Made by a program: the position numbers and the translations under genes. Under the pieces are notes generated by a model. That model was not told where the DNA came from. It was given only the letters and a program-made list of their open reading frames with translations, and made no database searches. From contig NZ_WWEO01000043.1 of the NCBI RefSeq assembly GCF_009928685.1, positions 727,006 to 791,005 of the forward strand: DNA of 64,000 nucleotides, written 5' to 3'. Source of the stretch: Mucilaginibacter agri (GTDB lineage Bacteria > Bacteroidota > Bacteroidia > Sphingobacteriales > Sphingobacteriaceae). Within the stretch, counting starts at the first letter, position 1. The number at the start of each line of letters is the position of its first letter. Below are positions 7,670 through 16,216 of the stretch, in pieces.

Positions 7670-10600
7670 ATGAAGAAGCTCTACTTAATTCTCTTATCCG
7701 TTCTCACAATCGGCTTTATTTCACCGGCCAGCGCGCAGTTAACAAGCGCGACAATCAGTGGTAAAGTTGTCGATTCAAAAAACGTTACTATGCCGGGTGT
7801 TACCATTACGGTATTAAACACCAGCACCGGAACCCGTTATGGCGCACAAACCAACGCCGACGGCCGTTTCAGCATTCCTAACGTTAACCCAGGTGGCCCG
7901 TACACTATCACAGCCTCATTTATTGGTTACAAAAAAGAAGAGCGTAACGATCTTACCTTATCTTTAGGTAACGCCACTTACAATTTTCAGTTATTAGAAG
8001 AAAGTACTGCTTTGAAAGAAGTTACTGTACGTGCTACAGGTGGTGCAACTAAAACTGGCGCCAGCACACGTATCGGTCAAAATGCTATCAAAACGTTACC
8101 ATCTATCAACCGTAACTTTCAGGATTTAACCCGTACTACTCCTCAAAGTAACAATAACTCTTTCCAGGGAACCAACTTCCGTTATAACAACGTAACGCTG
8201 GATGGTGCTATCAATAACGATGCGATCGGTTTCAGCCCTTCATTAGGTGGCCAAACCAATGCATCTGGCCAGGTAGGTAGCAGTACCCGTACCAGCCCTA
8301 TCCCAATGGATGCAATCCAGGATATACAAGTTTATGTAGCGCCTTTCGATATCAAAATTGGTAACGTATTGGGTGGTAGTATTAACGCTGTAACCCGCAG
8401 CGGTACAAATGATGTTAGCGGTGCTTTTTATAGCTATGGCCGTAACGCTACTTTGGTAGGTAAAAACAATGCTTCTGCAGCAGCAGGTGGCGATGGTTCT
8501 AAAGAGCCAAGTGATTTCCACGATTACCAGATCGGTGGCCGTTTAGGTTTCCCTATCATCAAAAACAAATTATTCTTCTTCACCAACGAAGAGATCAACC
8601 GTCGTCAAGATCCGGTTATCTCCGGCGCTGGTACCGCTGGTTCTGCTAAGATCTTAAGCTTACAGGATGCACAAAATCTTGCAGCAGCATTTAAAGCTTA
8701 CAGCGGGCAAGATGCAGGTACTTACAACAATACCAACATCTACTCTAAATCTAACAAGTTCTTTAATCGTTTAGACTGGAATATCAACGATCACAACCAG
8801 TTAACAATCCGTAACAACACCATTAGCTCTGAAGCTACTAACTTAGAGCGCGACCAGTCTAACTTCCGTTTTGGTGGTATCGACTATGTATCGCATAACA
8901 ACTCTAACTCAACTGTTGCCGAATTAAAATCAAGATTATCAAACTCAGCTAACAACAGTTTATTGGTAGGTTATTCAAACGTACACGATTATCGTGACCC
9001 TACTTCGAACCCTGCTTTACCGCAAATCGAAATCACTGGTAACTCACCAGGTACCACCATTTTTATGGGTACTGACCGTGAAGCTGCTATATTTGATATG
9101 CACCAAAAAACTACCGAGTTAACTGATAACTTTACTTTAACCAAAGGTAAACACACCTGGACTTTCGGTACACACAACGAGTTTTATAACATTACTTATA
9201 ACTTCGTTAACGCATGGAACGGTCGCGACGCGTATGGTAGCATTGCAGCGTTTTTGGCTAACAGCCCATCTCGCGTACGTGCTAACTACAACTACACCAA
9301 CAACACCCGCGATTATATCCTTAGCAACCCATCGGCACAGTTTAAAGTTAACCTGTTAAGCTTATATGGTCAGGATGAGATCCAGTTAACTGATAACTTC
9401 AAATTAACTGCAGGTATCCGTTTTGACTATGCTGATGTTCCTAATAAGCAGCCGTTAAGCTCTAAAACAACTGGTGCACCGGTTGATCCAAACTACGGTA
9501 ATACCTTTACTTATACTTTACCAAAAGATATCCAGAACAAATACCTGAACAATGTAGAGATCAACCCACGCGTATCATTTAACTATGATGTTAATGGCGA
9601 TCAAAGCGTTGTTCTGCGTGGTGGTAGCGGTTTATTTACTGGCCGTGTACCTTTCGCATGGTTTGGTTATGCGTTCTACAACAACGGTGTAACTTACGGT
9701 GCATATGACAAAAGATCATCAGCTGGTCCGTTCACTCCAGGTACTAACCCGGTGCAAGCGCCTTCAAACGGTGGTTTAGGTTTTGTTAATCAACAAATCC
9801 CTGCGGTTAATACCAGCGCAAGCGGTGCAACCCAAGTGGATATGATCGACAACAACTTTAAAATGCCGCAAGTATGGAGAAGCAGTTTAGCTGTAGATTA
9901 TACTACTCCAGATCAGTGGAAATTTAGCTTGGAAGGTATCTACACTAAAGTTATCCATGATTTGAAATTCCAACAGGTTAACACTACCGACCAGGTAGCT
10001 TACTACCCTTACGATACTCAAAAACAACAGCCAATATTTGTTAATACTAAGCCAAACGCTTTATACACCAACGCTTACTTATTATCAAATACAAGCCAAG
10101 GTTACCGTTACAGCGCAACAGCTTCGATTGCTAAGCTTTTCCAACTGGGTGCTTTAAGTAACTTAAACGCTAGCGTTGCCTACACTTACGGTCACTCTAA
10201 AGACGTAACCAACGGTATCCGTAACTCAATGGAGTCTAACTGGCAATTAAACCAGGCTTTAAATCCAAACAACCCTGGTTTAGCTAACTCTAACTTTGAT
10301 ATCCGCAGCCGTATCGTATCAACCCTTAACTATATGGTTAACTGGGATAACGCTAAAAACTACACTGCAAACTTTACCTTCTTCTTCAGCGCGCAAACTG
10401 GTAACCCATACACTTATGGTTTCTATCCAAACGCTATCGATGGTACTGGTCAGCAAGTTAGTTTAGCTTACATTCCTAAAGTTGGCGAAACTGTTAAATT
10501 CTTTAACGACATTGCTGGTGGCCAAACTGCAGCACAGCAAGCAGCAGCATTCGACGCCTTTATCGATGGTGACAAATACCTGAAAACTCGTCGTGGTAAC

Positions 10601-10957
10601 TTTACCGAGCGTAACGCAGCGTTTACACCATGGAACAACCAACTTGACTTCCGTTTTGCTCAAGACTTTAAATTTGGTAGCGGCAAACGTAAACAAGTTA
10701 TTACCTTCACTTACGATATCGTTAACTTAACCAACCTGTTGAACAAGAAATGGGGTCAATACTACTTCTCTCCAAACACTTACAACTCAACATCTAGCGT
10801 AGGTTTAACACCAGTGAGTGGTGCAGGTACACCTTCATTTGCAAACGTACCAACAACTTATCCTAAGTATACATTCACTAACCCTGGATTACCATACTCA
10901 GTTGATTACTTTGCTTCACGCTGGCAAATGCAGTTTGGTGTGCGTTACGCATTCTAA
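7670..10957 (+). CDS. Oar-type TonB-dependent outer-membrane protein
   Basis: The 1095-residue protein starts with a signal peptide cut near residue 22 (ISPASAQ). A carboxypeptidase-regulatory-like beta-sandwich follows (about residues 28-110, SGKVVDSKNVTMPGVTITVL, SIPNVNPGGPYTITASFIGY), then a plug region (about 120-245, GQNAIKTLPSINRNFQDL, YNNVTLDGAINNDAIG) and a long beta-barrel rich in aromatic, Asn and Thr residues, ending in GVRYAF with a terminal Phe. This is the Oar/OmpA-related group of TonB receptors, which lack a SusD partner; none is adjacent. The substrate is unknown. A strong terminator follows 25 bp later, so it is probably a single-gene unit. The 160-bp AT-rich leader carries only a poor -7 box (AACCTTTG at 7643-7650). 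Confidence 0.88.
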   Translation: MKKLYLILLSVLTIGFISPASAQLTSATISGKVVDSKNVTMPGVTITVLNTSTGTRYGAQTNADGRFSIPNVNPGGPYTITASFIGYKKEERNDLTLSLGNATYNFQLLEESTALKEVTVRATGGATKTGASTRIGQNAIKTLPSINRNFQDLTRTTPQSNNNSFQGTNFRYNNVTLDGAINNDAIGFSPSLGGQTNASGQVGSSTRTSPIPMDAIQDIQVYVAPFDIKIGNVLGGSINAVTRSGTNDVSGAFYSYGRNATLVGKNNASAAAGGDGSKEPSDFHDYQIGGRLGFPIIKNKLFFFTNEEINRRQDPVISGAGTAGSAKILSLQDAQNLAAAFKAYSGQDAGTYNNTNIYSKSNKFFNRLDWNINDHNQLTIRNNTISSEATNLERDQSNFRFGGIDYVSHNNSNSTVAELKSRLSNSANNSLLVGYSNVHDYRDPTSNPALPQIEITGNSPGTTIFMGTDREAAIFDMHQKTTELTDNFTLTKGKHTWTFGTHNEFYNITYNFVNAWNGRDAYGSIAAFLANSPSRVRANYNYTNNTRDYILSNPSAQFKVNLLSLYGQDEIQLTDNFKLTAGIRFDYADVPNKQPLSSKTTGAPVDPNYGNTFTYTLPKDIQNKYLNNVEINPRVSFNYDVNGDQSVVLRGGSGLFTGRVPFAWFGYAFYNNGVTYGAYDKRSSAGPFTPGTNPVQAPSNGGLGFVNQQIPAVNTSASGATQVDMIDNNFKMPQVWRSSLAVDYTTPDQWKFSLEGIYTKVIHDLKFQQVNTTDQVAYYPYDTQKQQPIFVNTKPNALYTNAYLLSNTSQGYRYSATASIAKLFQLGALSNLNASVAYTYGHSKDVTNGIRNSMESNWQLNQALNPNNPGLANSNFDIRSRIVSTLNYMVNWDNAKNYTANFTFFFSAQTGNPYTYGFYPNAIDGTGQQVSLAYIPKVGETVKFFNDIAGGQTAAQQAAAFDAFIDGDKYLKTRRGNFTERNAAFTPWNNQLDFRFAQDFKFGSGKRKQVITFTYDIVNLTNLLNKKWGQYYFSPNTYNSTSSVGLTPVSGAGTPSFANVPTTYPKYTFTNPGLPYSVDYFASRWQMQFGVRYAF

Positions 10958-10982
10958 ACAGATTTTTCAAAATAGTAATTAT

Positions 10983-11012
10983 AAAAAAGGCTCCCGATTG
11001 GGAGCCTTTTTT
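10983..11012 (+). terminator. Terminator of the Oar-like gene
   Basis: A 13-bp perfect stem (10983-10995 with 11000-11012) with a GATT loop, ending in six T. The A-run/T-run ends make it usable on both strands. Confidence 0.9.
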
Positions 11013-11142
11013 GTTGATGAAATGTGCCGTTCCAGACTAAATTGACAAACCGCAGGCCCATTCACATTTAACTATACATCTCCTGCATTCTTGAGTTTGC
11101 TTTCTTGTAAAGAAATAACTTTAACTATAAACTTTACAAACT

Positions 11143-12195
11143 ATGAAAAGAAAGCTCACCTATGCAGCATTGTTATTAATCGCTGCTTCATTAACCAATT
11201 GCAAAAAAGCAACGGAAACTAATCCGGAACCCACGGCCGTGGAAAACCAGCTCGAGGCGAGCTACGGCAAGCCTGTGCTGACAGCGGTGGTAGCACCTAA
11301 TACTGTTGAAACTATTGCGGGAATGGTTTACCAATCGGGACCAAAACTGGTTGACGGGACCGCCAGTACTGCACGTTTTGACAACCCTTTTGCCCTTGTA
11401 ATGGCAAAAGACGGCAGCTTGCTGATTGGCGATATTAATAACAATGCCGTTAGAAAACTATCTCCACAAGGCACAGTATCTACTTTGCAGTTACAAGCTA
11501 ATGCTAATGGCGAACGTATTTATAACCCTACCTGGATAGGCTTGGACGACAACGAAAACCTGCACGTGATATGCCTTAATGTTGATGCAGCGGAAGGTTA
11601 TAGTCAGTCGTGGATTTTTGGACCTTCGGGCAATGTGGTAGCCTCGTGGTGGTATATGTATGGGTACTTTTCCTGCATGGCTAAAGACCCGTATGAAAAT
11701 ACGCTTTGGTTTAGCGACGGTACGGATATAGGTAAGCATAAACTGGGTGCAGGTGGCAGAATAGGCATAGATTATATCAAGTATGACATGAGTAAATTAC
11801 CCGAAACTAATGAGCGGGGCCGCGCCTTCGACGCGATGTTTGTTGGCTACAACGGTGTAAAGTATGTGGCTTTACAAAACATGATTTATAAGCTTACTCC
11901 AAGCGGTGTTTTTGAGCGGATATTTACAAATTTTACGTTTTCGCAGATATCAAGCATCGTAGCTAATAAAGATAGTCGTACAATTTACGTCGCCGATAAC
12001 GGGGCTATCAGAAAAATTGAAAATAATAAAATCACAACCATTGTTGGGCCTAACGCAGCCCACCCAGATTACCGCGATGGCGTAGGCTCGGGTGCGGATG
12101 TGCATGCAGGCCAGCTGATATTTGGTAAAACCGAGAACATCATCTACTTTACTGACAACTACGCCCAAACAGTGCGCAGGCTAACGTTAAAATAA
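11143..12195 (+). CDS. NHL-like beta-propeller lipoprotein
   Basis: The 350-residue protein has a lipoprotein signal with the lipid-bearing Cys at residue 20 (AASLTNC, then KK). The body is made of repeated blades: RFDNPFALVMAKDGSLLIGD, NNAVRKLSPQGTVSTL, then KDSRTIYVADNGAIRKIENN and IIYFTDNYAQTVRRLTL. This is the pattern of NHL-type beta-propellers, which bind ligands or partners rather than catalyse. It is probably anchored in the outer or inner membrane facing the periplasm or surface. It stands between two terminators, so it is a single-gene unit. The ligand is unknown. Confidence 0.8.
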   Translation: MKRKLTYAALLLIAASLTNCKKATETNPEPTAVENQLEASYGKPVLTAVVAPNTVETIAGMVYQSGPKLVDGTASTARFDNPFALVMAKDGSLLIGDINNNAVRKLSPQGTVSTLQLQANANGERIYNPTWIGLDDNENLHVICLNVDAAEGYSQSWIFGPSGNVVASWWYMYGYFSCMAKDPYENTLWFSDGTDIGKHKLGAGGRIGIDYIKYDMSKLPETNERGRAFDAMFVGYNGVKYVALQNMIYKLTPSGVFERIFTNFTFSQISSIVANKDSRTIYVADNGAIRKIENNKITTIVGPNAAHPDYRDGVGSGADVHAGQLIFGKTENIIYFTDNYAQTVRRLTLK

Positions 12196-12208
12196 CACAC
12201 CTACATAT

Positions 12209-12249
12209 AAAAGGAAAGCCCTTTAGCAATGCTAAAGGGCTTTCCTTTT
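12209..12249. terminator. Bidirectional terminator between convergent genes
   Basis: A 19-bp perfect stem (12209-12227 with 12231-12249) with A-runs on one side and T-runs on the other lies between the beta-propeller lipoprotein (+) and the small secreted protein (-). It should end both transcripts. Confidence 0.9.
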
Positions 12250-12263
12250 ATATCATTTTTTAA

Positions 12264-12572
12264 TTACCATCTTCTGTGTGGGCCGTGGTATCTGTTATGA
12301 ACCACAACTACACGACGTGGGCCATAATAACCGTGACGTACATAAACAGCTCTGCGGTAATAGCCGCGATGATATCTCGGGCCATAGTAAGCAACCGGAG
12401 CTGGCTCATAGTAAGCAGGCGCAGGGGTATAAACTACAGGAGCTGGTGCGTAATAAACAGGGCGTGGCGGAGGTGTACCAATATTTAAACCTACATGTAC
12501 GCCTACTTGTGCTTTTGCAGCGTTGATTGTAAACAAGGCAACTATTACTGCTAAAAAGGTTATACGTTTCAT
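12264..12572 (-). CDS. Small secreted Pro/Tyr/His-rich protein
   Basis: The 102-residue product has a signal peptide (MKRITFLAVIVALFTINAAKA, cut before QVGVHVG). The mature part is low complexity: PPPRPVYYAPAPVVYTPAP, then repeated YYGPR, YHRGYYRR and HGYYGP units, ending in HGPHRRW. It has no catalytic motif. The composition resembles small adhesive or cell-surface peptides of Bacteroidota whose function is not known. Its own stop lies inside the shared terminator region. Reading frames on the opposite strand come from the same repeats and are not genes. Confidence 0.75.
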   Translation of the reverse strand: MKRITFLAVIVALFTINAAKAQVGVHVGLNIGTPPPRPVYYAPAPVVYTPAPAYYEPAPVAYYGPRYHRGYYRRAVYVRHGYYGPRRVVVVHNRYHGPHRRW

Positions 12573-12860
12573 ATTCGATGTATCTTATAAGTAAATGATG
12601 CTTTAAACATCGTTGTTATACCAGTAGGACAAGTATCATGCCGGAGGGTTTAAGCGTTTTATCGGTTTGGTTAGTAAATAGCATGTAAATAGCTGTTTTT
12701 GAGGGATAAAAAATGGAATAGTATAGCCTTTGATCCCTCATATATTGTTGCGAGGAAGAAAGCAATCCCGTAGCTATACATATACAATTTGTATAGTGCA
12801 AACTGCATAGCAGGAGGGCTTTGAGAGCCTAGGCCATGCAGAACCCGGTTGAAAAAGTAG
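12573..12860. other. Intergenic region, no gene
   Basis: This stretch must hold the promoter of the minus-strand gene ending at 12264, but I found no clear TTTG-N19-TAnnTTTG match. A small imperfect palindrome GATGCTTTAAACATC lies at 12597-12611. No credible coding sequence was seen. Confidence 0.5.
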
Positions 12861-12900
12861 ATTAAAAGCCCCTCTCTTTGGAGAGGGGTTTGGGAGAGGT
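12861..12900 (-). terminator. Hairpin terminator of the acyltransferase gene, built from a repeat
   Basis: CCCCTCTC (12869-12876) pairs perfectly with GAGAGGGG (12881-12888) around a four-base loop. Read on the minus strand it begins 13 nt after the stop codon of the acyltransferase gene and is followed by CTTTTAATC. The GGTTTGGGAGAGG beside it belongs to the same dispersed CCCCTC element family as 1287-1394 and 6930-6958. Confidence 0.6.
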
Positions 12901-12901
12901 G

Positions 12902-14656
12902 TTATAAATTCTTTGCCAGTTTCAGCATCATTTCCTGCGGCACCTTTTGTAGGTCGAGTACCAGGAAGCCATCCAAGCAGTCGGCAAACTTTGGATCGAT
13001 GTTGAAGCAAATGATTTTGGCGTTAAGCGATATGTACTGGCGCAACAACACCGGTACTTTCATATTGCGGGTTTCCAGTTCAGAGATCAGGTTGTCGAGG
13101 TTTTTAAAGCTGTCCTCGCCGGTTAAAAGGAGTTCGGCATCGATGCTTGAAAAGTCGACCTTAAATTTCTTGCGAGGCTTCACATACTCAGCCATTTCAT
13201 GGTCAAAATGATTACGTGTTATATAATCAACAATAAGCGACTTAGAGAACTTAGAAAAGCTATTGCTAATACTTGCCGGGCCTATAAGATAGCGATAACG
13301 TGGGTTATCGATCAAAAACTTCAAAATACCTTTCCACAATAAAAACAGTGGAAGTGGTTTTTGCTGATATTCCTTACGAATCCATGAACGGCCTAGCTCC
13401 AGGCTGCGTTTAAGCACCGAGGTAAATTCGGCCTTGATTTTAAATAGGGTAGAGATGTAAAAACCCTTTTTACCCATGCTGTAAAATATCTCATCGCCCA
13501 GGCCAATGCGATAAGCGCCAACCACCATTTTAGCTTCGGTATCCCAAATAAAAAGGTGGTTATAGTAAATATCATATTCGTCGAGGTCGGTACTTTTGTT
13601 AGTGCCTTCACCAATTTCCCTGAAGGTTATCTCCCGTAAACGCCCTATCTCGCGGATCACATGGGGTATGGCCGAGGTGGGGGCCACATATACTTCGTAC
13701 GCTTTTTCCTTAGTCACGAGGTAGTCCTCGCGAAGCCCGTCAATCTCCGCAGATAAAATATCTGCACTGACAGCCTCTTCAATTTCTTCAGGTCTTTTCT
13801 TAATCTTGAAAAGTTCGCGGGGTTTGAAGATCTTTTTATCCTCTTCTAAACCTGTACCCAGCGCATAGGTTTTTGCACGTAAGAAGTTAAGTAACTTGGC
13901 GGGGTCTTTATTATCGGGCACCTCCTGAATATTAATTGGCTTGCCAATACGCAGTTTAATGGTTTGCCCCTGTTTATTAAACAATTCCGATGGTAGCTTA
14001 GCCGTGCGCAATGCAGGGTGGATCATGCTGAGCAGGTTAAACAGCACACCATTATTGCCATGAAAATAAATTGGTACAACCGGCGCCTTTGCTTTTTGAA
14101 TGATCTTGCCCACTACCGGGTGCCAAAGGCGATCGGTAACCTGTTGTTGTTCTACCTTAAATGTAGATACTTCGCCCGCGGGAAAGATGCCAATAGGTGT
14201 GCCATTATTAAGCAGCTCGAGGGTAGATTTTATACCACTAATACTTGATGAATGCTCAATATTTTCGAAGGGGTTTACAGCAACAAAGTAATCACTTAGG
14301 TTAGGGATCTTTTTTAATAAAAAATTAGCCATTACTTTTGCCTCTGGCCTAACCATGCATAATATTTTCAGCAATATCATGCCCTCAATACCACCATAAG
14401 GATGGTTGGCTATGGCAATAAATGCACCGTCGGCTGGTATATTTTTTAGTTCTCGCTCGTCAAACTCTATTTTAACGCCGCAGCCTTCTAAAATAGCGTC
14501 AACAAAATCGGGGCCTTGTTTGGGTTGTGCCTGGGCAAACAGATCGTTTACCTGGTTTATTTTCATAATTTCCATCAGAAAGGCCGCCAGTCCGGGCATC
14601 TTCAGCTTATCTAACTTAGTGGCCTTTGCAAATTCTTCTGTGGTAATTACCTTCAT
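12902..14656 (-). CDS. Bifunctional aminolipid acyltransferase, OlsF-like (O- and N-acyltransferase fusion)
   Basis: The 584-residue protein joins two acyltransferases. Residues about 50-270 look like a PlsC-type lysolipid O-acyltransferase: ANHPYGGIEG (H85) and IGIFPAGEVS (about 155-164). The histidine is followed by E91 rather than by Asp four residues later, as in the usual HX4D motif. Residues about 300-500 match the GNAT-like N-acyltransferase of the OlsB/GlsB group (VIREIGRLREITFREIGEG, DEYDIYYNHLFIWD, VVGAYRIG). Fusions of this order (OlsF) make ornithine lipid in some bacteria; separate GlsB/GlsA make glycine lipid in Bacteroides. The product here is therefore an aminolipid of uncertain head group. 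It is divergent from the helix-hairpin-helix gene (73 bp) and probably single. Confidence 0.85.
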   Translation of the reverse strand: MKVITTEEFAKATKLDKLKMPGLAAFLMEIMKINQVNDLFAQAQPKQGPDFVDAILEGCGVKIEFDERELKNIPADGAFIAIANHPYGGIEGMILLKILCMVRPEAKVMANFLLKKIPNLSDYFVAVNPFENIEHSSSISGIKSTLELLNNGTPIGIFPAGEVSTFKVEQQQVTDRLWHPVVGKIIQKAKAPVVPIYFHGNNGVLFNLLSMIHPALRTAKLPSELFNKQGQTIKLRIGKPINIQEVPDNKDPAKLLNFLRAKTYALGTGLEEDKKIFKPRELFKIKKRPEEIEEAVSADILSAEIDGLREDYLVTKEKAYEVYVAPTSAIPHVIREIGRLREITFREIGEGTNKSTDLDEYDIYYNHLFIWDTEAKMVVGAYRIGLGDEIFYSMGKKGFYISTLFKIKAEFTSVLKRSLELGRSWIRKEYQQKPLPLFLLWKGILKFLIDNPRYRYLIGPASISNSFSKFSKSLIVDYITRNHFDHEMAEYVKPRKKFKVDFSSIDAELLLTGEDSFKNLDNLISELETRNMKVPVLLRQYISLNAKIICFNIDPKFADCLDGFLVLDLQKVPQEMMLKLAKNL

Positions 14657-14729
14657 ATTTTTCTTATACAGATGTTGGTGTTTGTAACTCCAAATTTATT
14701 TAATTTAAACCGCTATTACGGCCTCCGGT

Positions 14730-15560
14730 ATGAAAACCTCACTTAAAAATTACCTCTCCATAACAAAGAAAGAATGGAACGGCCTGGTTATACTGGTTGT
14801 ACTGATAATATTGGTTTTATTGGTTCCGTATGCATACCGGGTGTTGCACAAAGATAAGGTAATAAATTTTAACGACTTTGACGCTGTTGCTGCACAACTT
14901 CCGGCAATGGATTCGGCGAGTGTAGACGACGTCAGTAAACCGGCATCGCCAGTCCTCTTCAATTTCAACCCCAATCACCTGCCAGATGACCAATGGCGCA
15001 AATTGGGTATGAATGAAAGGCAGATAGCTATGATTGATAATTACCAGGCTAAAGGCGGCAAGTTTTATAAAAAGGCCGATCTGCAAAAGATGTATTCCAT
15101 TACTGCAGATGACTACAAGCGCCTCGAACCCTACATCCAATTACCAGCCGATATGCCCGCTGCAATTATCGATATCAATCGTGCAGATTCTGCATCGTTG
15201 GTTACGCTCAAAGGCATCGGTCCAGCCTACGCCATGCGCATTATTCGCTACCGGGATAAATTGGGCGGTTTCTATAAAAAGAATCAGCTGAAAGAAGTTT
15301 TCGGTATTGACGAAGAACACTATCTGTTGATCAAGGACCAGCTTAAACTAAATCCTGCTTCAATTCATAAACTCAACATCAACCAAGCCACTTTCGACGA
15401 TCTGCGCCGATATCCATATCTCAGCTACAAACAGATTAACGCTATTATTCAGTACCGAAATGAACACGGTGATTATGATAATTTTGATGACCTGAAAGAT
15501 GTGGCGATTTTGGATGATGTTACTTTGAGTAAGGTTAGGGCTTATTGGATATTTAGGTAG
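14730..15560 (+). CDS. Membrane-anchored helix-hairpin-helix protein (ComEA-like)
   Basis: The 276-residue protein has one N-terminal membrane helix (about residues 19-38, LVILVVLIILVLLVPYAY) and then a soluble part with tandem helix-hairpin-helix DNA-binding units: FNFNPNHLPDDQWRKLGM and its continuation (about 75-125), DINRADSASLVTLKGIGPAY (about 148-167), and LNINQATFDDLRRYPYLSY (about 214-232). ComEA proteins use such units to bind incoming DNA during transformation. Here the several divergent copies are typical of a Bacteroidota family annotated as helix-hairpin-helix domain proteins, and a role in DNA uptake is only inferred. No other competence gene is nearby. Confidence 0.8.
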   Translation: MKTSLKNYLSITKKEWNGLVILVVLIILVLLVPYAYRVLHKDKVINFNDFDAVAAQLPAMDSASVDDVSKPASPVLFNFNPNHLPDDQWRKLGMNERQIAMIDNYQAKGGKFYKKADLQKMYSITADDYKRLEPYIQLPADMPAAIIDINRADSASLVTLKGIGPAYAMRIIRYRDKLGGFYKKNQLKEVFGIDEEHYLLIKDQLKLNPASIHKLNINQATFDDLRRYPYLSYKQINAIIQYRNEHGDYDNFDDLKDVAILDDVTLSKVRAYWIFR

Positions 15561-16216
15561 TGTGCTTATGGTTGGTACGATGAACCTTGTCATGGAGGTG
15601 CCCTAAGCCCCAATTTGCATAGGTCAGCGCTAAGATGAGCGTTTGTCCCGCTCAGTTGCCGCGGGTTGGCTGTTACTTTGGGGCGCCAAAGTAACCAAAG
15701 CGCCTGTTGGCAAGAGGCTTCTTTACGCACAAGGCCTGCCGCACAAACAGTCACAACACACAGGCCGGGATCTTTTGCCCCGCTTACGCCCGCACGTATC
15801 CAACCCGTCTGTCAAATCTCCAATGCCTCTCCCTACACACTATCCACCATTGTTCTGCCTGCTTTTGCCCGAAGCTATTTGCCAACTTAAGGAAAAATAG
15901 AAATTAGAAACTGCTCGCACAGTCCTAAGGTCGGCTAACCCATGTGGCCTCTTGATTTTCGGGTAGCACTTCCCCTGCCCAACTATTGACTTTCATAGAA
16001 AATAAAGCAGCCACGACTTTTCTTTTTGGTTCTTTTTCTTTTGAGAGAAAAGAAAAAGAACATCCATTGACACTTCATAACCTACACTACCCACCCTAAT
16101 GAAAAACGAATTCTGCGAGATTTGAGTCATTGCTTTGTAGGGCTGAGATTGCTTTCCCGATAACTATCAGAACTGGCTTTACCTCGCAATGACACGTGGA
16201 TAAAAGAAGCTACGTA
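15561..16216. repeat. 650-bp repeat-rich noncoding region
   Basis: No credible gene. It contains several palindromes: GTTACTTTGG (15672-15681) with CCAAAGTAAC (15686-15695), and GTTCTTTTTCTTTT (16029-16042) with its perfect complement (16048-16061) around GAGAG. Near the right end a degenerate pair (GAGATTGCTTTCCC about 16147 and CCTCGCAATGACA about 16181) resembles a short interspersed element also seen at 19187-19220. Overlapping open frames at 15643-15907 on one strand are by-products of the repeat. The palindromes suggest a mosaic of dispersed elements. Confidence 0.65.

Noticed and set aside
10818..11045. Open frame overlapping the end of the Oar-like gene
   Set aside because: It runs through the terminator of that gene and lies in another frame; it is not a frameshifted part, because the barrel gene ends properly with a terminal Phe.
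12276..12526. Plus-strand open frames opposite the small Pro/Tyr/His-rich gene
   Set aside because: They are mirror images of the low-complexity minus-strand gene, which has a proper signal peptide.
15643..15907. Three overlapping plus-strand open frames of 66-85 codons
   Set aside because: They lie in three frames over the same palindromic repeat and have biased composition; they are a by-product of the repeat, not genes.
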